Source of the DNA: Hofstenia miamia
Taxonomy: Eukaryota > Xenacoelomorpha > Acoela
Length of the DNA stretch: 64,000 nucleotides
Assembly (NCBI GenBank): GCA_004352715.1
Contig: SCFE01000042.1
Span: 18,656-82,655, forward strand
Direction of reading: 5' to 3'
In this document: piece by piece, positions 55,595-64,000 of the stretch
How the letters are laid out: each line of letters opens with the position of its first letter
Numbering within the stretch: the first letter of the stretch is position 1
The notes under the pieces: model-generated
Database searches by the model: none
Seen by the model: only the letters and a program-made list of their open reading frames with translations
Told to the model about the DNA's origin: nothing
Position numbers and translations under genes: made by a program

Positions 55595-56077
55595 TCAAAA
55601 TAATCTGCTCTCAAATTGTGGTCCTTCATCAGTTATTATCATTTCCATCTGTCTGAATTTCAGTATCCATTCTTTCATTACTATTTCTGCTGTCTTTTTC
55701 ACTGTTGTATTTGCCATCAGTATCATTCTTGTGTACTTTGTGAAATTATCCACCATTACTAGTAAGAATTGATAGCTTTCCTCATCTCTAGATAACATTT
55801 CCAAATCTATGTGCAATATTTCATTAGGCTGCAATGCAATTATTTTCTCTAATGGTGCCCTCTGCACTGGAAAGTGTTGCTTATTATTCAATAAACATTT
55901 TGTACATTTGTATATTACATCTTCAATTACTTTTCTGACTGCTATTGTGATAAACCTGGTATTGAACATTTTTTCAGTTTGTTTGATCCTTATCACTTCT
56001 CTTTTGTAATATTCCAGGATTTCTATACTGTTGCATTGTGCTTTAACATATAAGAGTCCATTTTGTTTATCTTTCAC
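55595..56077 (-). pseudogene. Integrase core
   Basis: KCTKCLLNNK (CxxC), ILHIDLEML (first catalytic D), YQFLLVMVDNFTKYTRM, then MIITDEGPQFES (second catalytic D), followed by a break. Compared with the plus copy it is longer and keeps both aspartates. The third acidic residue lies past the frameshift. Confidence 0.85.
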
Positions 56078-56749
56078 TTGTATCTCATCATAGTAACTTT
56101 TTGTAATCTTTGATAATGTTGTATTCAGGTCCTTTATTTTACTTCTAATTTCATTCTTATTGTTTTTCTACTATCTCTATTTCATGACTCTCTGATACTC
56201 AGGAAGTGATGTTCAAAAATTAGCATTGCTGTGCAAGTTTCCTTTCCTATGTTCTATTTTGAGCATGAATTCATTTAGGTACTCAATCCATCTGGATACT
56301 ATTCTCGTCTTGTTTCCTGAAATTTTTTAGCCAGGCTAGTCTGCAATTGTCAGTGTGTACCTGAAATTCTCTTCTGATTAAGAAGTGTCTAAATTTCTTT
56401 ATATTTTCAATGAGTGCCAGCATCTCAAGCTTTGTGGATCTGTAATTCTCCTTGCTTGATTTTAGTTTCCTGCTAAAAAACTATATCAGCACCTCCCTTC
56501 CATTTTTTATTTGACCTATTGTTGCTCCTATTTTAACATTACTTGCATCACAATCTAATTAAATTTTTCTGTATAATCTGGCACATTGAGTGATGGCAGT
56601 TTTGCCATTTCCTATTTTATATTGTCTAACTATTCTTGCTTTAACCATGGCCAGACAAATGGTATGGCTTTCCTCATCAGTTTAGCTGTTTTCCCAGTGA
56701 TATTCAGAATAAATATCCCATAATAATTGAAGAATCCCATTATTCTTTG

Positions 56750-57470
56750 TATGTCTTTTTTATTATTTGGTTTTTCCATTTTTCAAATTATAACTCTGGT
56801 GTTGTCCTTCATGCATATTCTGCCTTTTTCAATTACTCTTCCCAGAAATACTATCTTCTCCTTCAATATATCACATTTGTTTCCATTTTTCACAGTCCTG
56901 CTTTCTCTAATATGTCTAGAGTTCTTCCCAACTTATCTATATGTTCTTGCACCATGTCACTTGTTACTAAAATATCATCTATGATTGTGTTAACTCCATC
57001 CTCTATTTTATGTGTCTTATTTTTTAATACTTTTGTTATATATCATTGAAATTTTGTGGGAGCATTACAAAAGCCAAGCACCCCATATAAATCCATTTGT
57101 ACAGACTGTATGGCATTATGAATGCTGTTTTTCAATATATTCTTCTTACATTCTCACCTGCCAATATGACTTGCATAAGTCTATTGACATAAAATATTTA
57201 TGTTTGCTTGCCTCATACAACATATGAATCTTTCTTCATTACTTTGCTTAACTCTAAACATTATCTGTATTTGTTTCCTTCTTTTACGAATACTGTTGGG
57301 GCTGTGTGTGGACTTTTGCTTGGTAGAATTATTTTATTGTCAATCAGTTCATTCAATATTAGGTAGCATTCCTCCTTCAATTGCTCCAGTACTCTCCTCA
57401 CCAGCAATTTTATTGGTTTTTCTGTGGTTGTCACTAACTTGTGCATTTCTCCTATCACTTGTTCCACACT
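56750..57470 (-). pseudogene. Reverse transcriptase with altered YxDD
   Basis: 57467-57261: LLVRRVLEQLKEE, NKIILPSKSPHTAPTVFV. Further down, VNTIIDDILVTSDMVQEH at about 56995-56940, where the family and the plus-strand sister have YIDD; the tyrosine is I. Multiple frame breaks. Confidence 0.75.
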
Positions 57471-57587
57471 GATTTCACTGTAATTTATACTCCCTTCTGT
57501 GTCTTTCCAATAATTCTTTGAGTTGTTTTATTTTCTCTTCTTCCAAATGTTGATATTCTTACTTTTTTATGCCTGGTATCTTGTAGT

Positions 57588-57627
57588 CTTCTTCTTCTTC
57601 TTCTTCTTCTTCTTCTTCTTCTTCTTG
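57588..57627 (-). repeat. (GAA)n microsatellite encoding poly-glutamate
   Basis: About 13 CTT units on the plus strand; in the minus-strand pol frame they read as a run of E before DYKIPGI. The plus-strand sister has only EEE at this point (about 43427), so the run is an expansion in this copy. Confidence 0.9.
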
Positions 57628-58004
57628 ACCTTTCATCCCTATGCCCTTGAGTTGACCTTTGGGACTACTTGATACCTTGATGGTGTTCATCCATTTGCCC
57701 TTGAATTGGCTTTGAGGATTAATTTCTGTTTTCATTTGCTCATCCTTAAATCAACCTTGCAAATTATTCATTCCATCCTCAACTTTGATTTATTTCTAAA
57801 TTAGTCTAATATTAGATTTGATGTATTTCCATATATCTTCATGCTTGATTTTTTCATATTGACATTTTTATTTGTTGCATTCAGGATTGGTTTCTTTCCT
57901 TTTGCATTTTTAATAGGACAGATGCTTGATGGCATTAATAGTCTCTTAGTATTGATCCCTTTCTGTTCATATAACATAATATCTGCTGTTATCTGCTGTT
58001 CTGT

Positions 58005-58440
58005 TTATATTGTATGCATTCTCCATTTGTATGGTTGTAATTTTATATCTTCCTGCAGTTTGGATATGATTGTTGTTTGTTTTCCTTCATCCTCTTCAAT
58101 TTCAATTTCTTCCTCATGTACCTTTATCATTTTATTCATGTAATTTATCATGCACTTATTTTTTCTCAGGAAATCATCACTGAGTATCACTTCATATGGT
58201 AGCAGGTTATTATGTATATCTACTATTACTAGCACTTGGTCAAACATCATGTTGGCCATTCTCATTTGTACTGATTTTATCATTCCTTTGGTATCAATAT
58301 ATTCTCCTGATGCATTAATTATTCTCTTATTGGATTTTTCCAAGTTTTCACATTAAAATCCCAATTTCATTGCACATTCACCTGTAATTCTTGAGGTTGC
58401 TGCCCCCTTATCAATTGTTTCTTTCTTCACCACTCCATTA
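58005..58440 (-). pseudogene. Retroelement protease
   Basis: 58343-58005 reads NKRIINASGEYIDTKGMIK, then LPYEVILSDDFLRKN, matching the plus-strand protease (VILGNDFL). The active-site part upstream (58440-58350) is in another frame. Confidence 0.65.
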
Positions 58441-58599
58441 ATTGCAACTGTGTGTTCATGCTATTCAAATTTGTCAATATCATAATAGATGTTCTGTTTT
58501 TCTGAGTCAGTGATCTTCCCAGTTTTCTGACTCTTCTTTGGTTTGGTCTTCTCTGTCCAAATCTATTAGATCTTCATTATCATAATATGTGTCTCTGTT

Positions 58600-58980
58600 T
58601 CTGATTATATTTATTTGCTTTTTGCAGTCTGGTTTCTTATGTCATTTTTGTCCATAATTATAGAATTTCAGATCTTTTCCTTTTATTTTTTTTGTTTTCC
58701 CATCTCTCATCCTCAGTTTAATTATTTTTTCTGGTTTCTTCTCTTCAAAATTTCTATTTGATGACTGATTTTGAAATTGTTTCTCCATGTTGGCGTCTCT
58801 CTATTCCATGCTGCTTTCTTGTATATCTGTGCATTGTTTTTTATTGTTTTTTGTCAACCTCCTTCCTTATCATCTTTTCCAGATTGTCATTGACATTGCA
58901 TTTTATTTTGAGCTCAGTTCTTATATTCTCAGGCATACCCTTACAAATGTGGGAAAATAGGTAGTATTTTGAATAGTTAT
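58600..58980 (-). pseudogene. Gag end with degenerate zinc knuckle
   Basis: Around 58690-58620 the frame reads KFYNYGQK, a stop, then HKKPDC, against CYGCGQKGHKKPDC in the plus copy: both leading cysteines and the glycine are lost. Upstream frames are broken; gag similarity ends near 58980. Confidence 0.65.
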
Positions 58981-59560
58981 TCTCCCTTGAACTTAATTAT
59001 TGTAATTGTGGCCAAAATTGGGAACTATAAAAATGAAATGGGCAGTTGCAAAGAAAGCATTCCTAGGACAAAATCACTCAATTTTTTCTAGAATTTGAAA
59101 ATATCAAAAATTATTTGAATTTTGTAAACATGTCACTAATTTTAGTACTTTGCAGTAAGGTTTTGAACAAATGGGTGTGAAATATGGCCCAAGATCACCC
59201 AAGGAAATATTCCTGGCCACCATGCATTATAAAATTCAACATGTACACTTTTTTAGAATGCTCAACATTTTCACTTTGCCTTGTACTGCAGATACAGAAA
59301 CTATCTGGTTGAGTAAGTGCAGTTGTAAAAGAAGCTTAGAATATGCTTTGTACTAGTCAGTAGACCACTAGTAAATAGTAAACAGCCAACTCTTCTGATG
59401 AAGCATATACCACTTTAATGCTTAATTGTGGGTATGTTATAAAATAATACTTTTCATGACAACAAAAGTTAGCAAACAACAAAAACCAGTAAATATCTTA
59501 TTTGAATTTGTTTTTAATTCATGTTTTTCTGCTAAAATGTTTAACAAATAATGATATAAA
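58981..59560. other. Intergenic DNA
   Basis: No feature recognised between the truncated gypsy copy and the IS630-like transposon. Confidence 0.45.
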
Positions 59561-60869
59561 TACAGGGTATGTAAAATTAAAACTAATCACAGAAAAGATG
59601 ATAAAATATTTCGTCATTTTATAACTATATGAAGGAATTTATGTTATGCATAACTATTTTGTTATTTTTCCAGTACTTTTTAACTTTAGACATGGATTTA
59701 GACACTAGACTGGAAATTTTAAAACTAATACAGAAATGGAGACTGGGCAAAAGTGGCATTACATGCATACAAAACAGCACACCACTTTCACAATGACATT
59801 TTTCTATTACAGCTGTCACAAACATGATGATAAAAAAATTTGAAAAGACAAAATGCTGCTAAATCCGGGAGACCATTGCTCCAAGAAGACTGGAAACCAA
59901 TGGTAATGAGTGCGCTGAAAACTCTGCAAGATAAAAATGTGCATGGCCATGCAAGTTCTTCTTCTATTGCTGCAGCTACTATAATTCCAAAGAAAAGTGT
60001 TTGTCGAATTCTTAAAGCATGTAGTATGTGTACGTACAAAATTGCCTTGCATCAAACTATCACTGAATCAGACTATTATCATCATCATCATCTCGAATTT
60101 GCACAATGGATTTTAGCTAATGCTAATTTGCTCAATAATGTGCTTTGGTCAGATGAGGCCTATTTTTCTATGAATGGAATGGTCAACCGTCATAATTGTA
60201 TCATATGGGCGTCTGAGAACCCTCGGTAAGTAATAACAGAAGGCTTGCACCCAGAAAAATTATATGTGTGGATGGTATTTAGTGCAAATTATGTGCTAAA
60301 GCCATTTTTCTTTCCGGGTACAGTAAATCAGGATAATTGCACCAGTATGCTCCATGACCATATGTTTCCACAACTAAGACAGAAACAAAAAATGCAGTCT
60401 GTTATTTTTCAGTATGACGGTGCGCCACCACACTACTCCACCAAATACGTCAGGGATTTCATCAGCACTCAGTTGCCAGCTGAGTGTGTTATTGGCAGAT
60501 GTTTTGGGCATGCATGGTCTCCTAGATCACCTGACCTGACCTGACTCCACTTGTTTTTTATTTGTGGTCTACTCTAAAATCACGGGTATATCATACATAC
60601 ATTCCAACCAGTCTGGATGATTTAAAAAGAGGATCATACAAGAAGTTAATTCACTTAACATTGATGAATTACTTCGAGCTGTCCAGAATATGATACCAAC
60701 ATGTGAACTTATTATTGAGCAGAATAGAGGACTATTTGAATATTTGTTTTAATATATCTGTATTTCCCCTTATTAGAGTTTGTTTATTTACATATATTAT
60801 TGTTTGGTTTCATGTAAATAAAAAGTTATTGTAATTTGGAAAGCCAAACTACTTTTGACACACCCTGTA
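59561..60869 (+). mobile_element. IS630/Tc1-mariner-like transposon with TIRs and TA duplications
   Basis: TA + CAGGGTATGTAAAA at 59561 and its inverse TTTTGACACACCCTG + TA ending at 60869: imperfect TIRs of about 14 bp (two mismatches), flanked by TA on both sides. Total about 1.3 kb with one transposase gene, the normal architecture for this superfamily. The transposase is disabled. Confidence 0.85.
59840..60751 (+). pseudogene. IS630/mariner-like DDE transposase, three lesions
   Basis: Starts within an HTH region (KSGRPLLQED.., SSSIAAATIIPKKSVCRIL). Then VLWSDEAYFSMNG (first D), GMVNRHNCIIWASENPR, an in-frame TAA at 60227, and continuation in the same frame from 60245: KLYVWMVFSANYVLKPFFF, IFQYDGAPPHYS (second D), WSPRSPDLT. 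Here a 5-bp repeat (CCTGACCTGACCTG, about 60530-60543) shifts the frame. A second shift near 60625 leads to NIDELLRAVQNMIP and a normal-looking end at about 60751. In the frame after the first shift the third catalytic position reads V, not D. Lesions: one nonsense, two frameshifts, one catalytic substitution. Confidence 0.85.
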
Positions 60870-61732
60870 CATCCAAAGTTAAATATTATATTAATTTTAT
60901 CTGTAAATCATGTAAATATTCTTAAAATATTCTTTAAACAATTCTTTAAAAAATTCTATAATTATATCCACAAAAGTGCCTCAATAAATTTTAAATTCAA
61001 CAAAGTGCCTCTTATAAGTATATTTCAACATGCGTCATAACAGAAGGGGAAAAGAATACATTCCAATGTTAACAAGAACAGAAGCATTTAAAAAGAGTTT
61101 TATTCCACGCGTCCTATCCAAATTTTAAAGTATTTTATGTTAAATCACATATCAAAAAAACATTTTTCACAGACATTTGTGAACAAGTTTCATGTGTTTA
61201 GTTTTCTTTTTATTTATTTATTTTGTTTTACCATCTCGTGTACTTCGAGCATGGAAATTAAAGTTTTTAAATGTTTTTTTTTCAATGATATGGATAACCA
61301 TTTAGAAGAGTTGCATAAGACTAGAGCCCTAATTAGATTTAGAGTAAAGAAATTCCACTTCTGGGATGTAAGTGGTAAACTTAAGTGCTCAAGAAAATAT
61401 TAAAATAACCTGTGCTCAGTGCATTCATCACCTTGTGCAATTTAGGTGAAAGCATTAGTACCAATTTTAACAGTGAATGACAAGCAGTACAAATGCTCTA
61501 GCCATATACCTAACCTAAGTTAAAGGATATACCAGTAAACTTGTCCATCATCTGGATGCCCCTTAACTATGCAGTTGAAAATTAGAAAAATATAATTTAA
61601 TAAAAATAAAAGTAAGAGAAAATAAAAGTAAAACAAATTTAGTGAGAATAAATCAAAGAAATAAAATGAACAAAATTCAGATATATATACAAAATTAACT
61701 TGTATCTGTAAAAAAAAGCATTCTGTGAAAAT
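60870..61732. other. AT-rich DNA up to the first N
   Basis: No feature; small frames are low-complexity. A single N at 61732 precedes a (TA)n run (61733-61764). Confidence 0.45.
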
Positions 61733-61733
61733 N

Positions 61734-61767
<34 letters not shown>

Positions 61768-61794
61768 GCATAAAGACATGAAAAACTTTTTCAT

Positions 61795-62301
61795 TACTAT
61801 ATTTTGAAAGAGTAATTATAAATTTCAATGTTGGAATTACGAAATTATTGCAATTAACAATTGGACGATATGAAACGGTGCTATATATTTTATTTTGAAT
61901 ATTTCTGATAAATTAACGCACTAAAATTGACTGTTGCAGACTGCCGAATATTGTACCAGTCGAATATTTGCTGACACTTACAATGGTATGTAATTGTTTT
62001 TGATACTGATTTTTGTTGTGTTATTGCTGTGAATATTCATTTTGTTTTGGCTAGGTATACGGTTATGTGTTTATATTTGTTATGCATTTCATTCGTTAAC
62101 TAAAATTGTTATTATTGCTACCACCTAAATTGCACGAGATGAGAAATGAACTGAGCTTAGGTTTTTTTACTTAGCACGTAGGTTTCACTCAATGCACCCA
62201 AGAATATTAAGGCTTCTTTTTTCCTTTTCTTTACTTGGAGGTCTAGTATTATACAACTCTTTCATCAGGTTATGTTTTGGGTCGGCCGAGTGTGGCGACT
62301 C
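61795..62301. repeat. 507-bp block, first copy (second unmerged contig overlap)
   Basis: Identical, as far as compared, to 63338-63844 (offset 1543). It ends ..GTGTGGCGACTC exactly at the N at 62302, while the second copy starts directly after the N at 63337 and continues into unique DNA. Confidence 0.85.
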
Positions 62302-62302
62302 N

Positions 62303-63301
62303 TATATATATATGGCTATTCCTAAAATAGCTTTTTAGTAAATCTGAAAAAGCTTGGGGTCGCAAACTTGGAGAAATTATGAAATATGCTTAAAGAATAA
62401 CAGAGAAAAATACTAAATATAAAAGACGTCAAGGCCTCTCCATTTTGCGATTTTATAGTATTCTAGCAGGCCTATTTTATAAATAAAAAATAATGCCAGT
62501 TTTTAAATGTAATGTTGTGAAATCTCAGCAAATTTACAATTTATTTAAAGTGTATTCGTGCTTTGATACTGATTTTGCTATAACTTCCATGAGGTTAATA
62601 GCCTTCTGAGCTGCTTGATTTTACCTAGAAACCTGTGTATACCAACAAGTTCTAAGCTCCAATAACATTTTAAGTATTTTTTTTCCTTTTGGATAAATCA
62701 CTAGTGTGCTATAAAGCTATAGATAGATGCTAGTATCAAAATTTTGAATTACAATCAATCAGAGGCCCAACTATTGGTGATTAATGACAAAATTTACCAA
62801 AGATGAGGCCAATTATCTGGTAATACAAAATTATAGTACTAAGAGTAGCAGAAAAATCAGTCTTTATCTTGAAGTTTAGCTTTTTTCTAATTGAAAAGCT
62901 TTCCTGGCAAATTTATCTGTCAAGTATCCAACTCTCTAAGCAGTTGAAGTCAATGAAGATCTATGTGTATATTTTACATAGAATGTTTTCATGAGTTTTT
63001 AGTATATCATTTTATCAATTGCTCTCAACAATGAAAGGAAATCAATATGCTCCATTAGAGTTTAAATTCCTCAACACTATCCAAATGTAGTGTATTTTAA
63101 GTTTCATGCCAATTACGATATAAATCTACCAATATTATGTGTGGTTGTAAGAAGTATTTAAAAATTTAACAGTTAGATCAAATTTATAAATTCGTGATTT
63201 TAAGGCTGGTGGATTCCGAGAATGCTTTCATTGGGTTGTGGTTTAATTATTTTTTATTTATGCAAAATCAAATCATATCTTTCAAAAATTTCACAAAAGG
63301 T

Positions 63302-63336
<35 letters not shown>
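62303..63336. other. Contig bounded by Ns and TA repeats
   Basis: Begins TATATATATATGGC and ends in (TA)n before the N at 63337. No gene. Its position between two copies of the same 507-bp block suggests misplacement during scaffolding. Confidence 0.5.
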
Positions 63337-63337
63337 N

Positions 63338-63844
63338 TACTATATTTTGAAAGAGTAATTATAAATTTCAATGTTGGAATTACGAAATTATTGCAATTAA
63401 CAATTGGACGATATGAAACGGTGCTATATATTTTATTTTGAATATTTCTGATAAATTAACGCACTAAAATTGACTGTTGCAGACTGCCGAATATTGTACC
63501 AGTCGAATATTTGCTGACACTTACAATGGTATGTAATTGTTTTTGATACTGATTTTTGTTGTGTTATTGCTGTGAATATTCATTTTGTTTTGGCTAGGTA
63601 TACGGTTATGTGTTTATATTTGTTATGCATTTCATTCGTTAACTAAAATTGTTATTATTGCTACCACCTAAATTGCACGAGATGAGAAATGAACTGAGCT
63701 TAGGTTTTTTTACTTAGCACGTAGGTTTCACTCAATGCACCCAAGAATATTAAGGCTTCTTTTTTCCTTTTCTTTACTTGGAGGTCTAGTATTATACAAC
63801 TCTTTCATCAGGTTATGTTTTGGGTCGGCCGAGTGTGGCGACTC
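63338..63844. repeat. 507-bp block, second copy
   Basis: Partner of 61795-62301. It continues without a break to the window end (63845-64000), where no feature was recognised. Confidence 0.85.
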
Positions 63845-64000
63845 GTCCATTTCGCGATCTCCTATTTAATTTTTACTTTGATTAGGAAAGTATGCTATAG
63901 CAGGAGGAGTTAATTATTAAACTCCAGCTTCGGTAAATCCGCATGCTGCAATACAAATCCATTTGGAAGCTAGGGACTTAGGAATACTTGCTACTTATAT

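Larger units (their letters stand above)
54949..58980 (-). mobile_element. Ty3/gypsy-like element, minus-strand copy (5' truncated)
   Basis: Reads from about 58980 down: Gag end with ruined knuckle (about 58690-58610), protease (58440-58005), linker with poly-Glu (about 57950-57550), RT (57470-56750), RNase H (about 56560-56220), integrase (56150-55300) and its C-terminal module (55257-54949), then the LTR at 54942. Collinear and closely similar to 42300-46648 on the plus strand but with its own set of stops. The 5' LTR and most of gag are missing. Confidence 0.8.

Overview
The window is AT-rich, intron-era eukaryotic DNA with no operons or bacterial signals. It is dominated by degenerate transposable elements: Penelope-like, CR1/L2-like LINE, several LTR families, Tc1, mariner, IS630-like, pogo/psq-like, P-like and hAT-like. 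The mix of GIY-YIG Penelope elements with Tc1/mariner and PHD-finger LINEs, plus one animal-type gene (CIP2A), points to an invertebrate metazoan. The species cannot be fixed from sequence alone.

Layout. 1-1450: an LTR element fragment on the minus strand (leader, primer-binding site, 1.2-kb LTR). 2050-5970: a minus-strand Penelope-like element split by two truncated copies of a related long LTR, each flanked by the same 88-bp stretch of Penelope sequence. 5971-7625: AT-rich DNA with a CRE/CCAAT cluster. 7626-11817 and 11819-16010: the same 4192-bp block twice, separated by one N, almost certainly overlapping contigs that were not merged. The block holds a probable terminal exon (131 aa, unknown function), a full long LTR and a LINE tail. 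16.5-18 kb: a P-element scrap and a pogo/psq-like element that carries a nested palindrome-rich MITE. 20.7-21.3 kb: a dead mariner. 23.8-25.2 kb: a second Penelope copy. 25.6-25.9 kb: another repeat-rich MITE inside (TA)n.

The only intact, clearly cellular gene is a single-exon 834-codon CIP2A homologue (27399-29903, minus). It is followed by a LINE scrap (31.2-32 kb), a Tc1 transposase beside a 285-N gap (32.5-33.7 kb) and a more complete PHD/EN/RT LINE (34.65-37.8 kb).

38.95-59 kb is a nest of LTR retrotransposons. A plus-strand gypsy-like element starts with a 1140-bp LTR and PBS at 38951-40091. It runs gag-PR-RT-RNase H-IN with two internal tandem duplications, then switches at about 46.65 kb into the 3' part of another LTR element. 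That second element has an inverted partner on the other side (tail to tail, 46.65-51.66 kb), and both encode the same unrecognised 3' protein. A hAT-type MITE sits in one of its LTRs. Short LTRs (about 190 bp) recur at 51.7, 52.4, 54.3 and 54.75 kb. A second gypsy copy runs on the minus strand from 59 to 54.95 kb. 59561-60869 is an IS630/mariner-like transposon with clean ends and TA duplications. The right end (61.7-64 kb) is a TA-rich scaffold join with a second unmerged contig overlap.

The strongest points are the intronless CIP2A gene, the long-LTR family whose ends recur in several copies, the conserved but unrecognised 3' ORF of the inverted LTR pair, two MITEs with internal palindromic or direct motif arrays in (TA)n, and the assembly-made duplications that would inflate gene and repeat counts.
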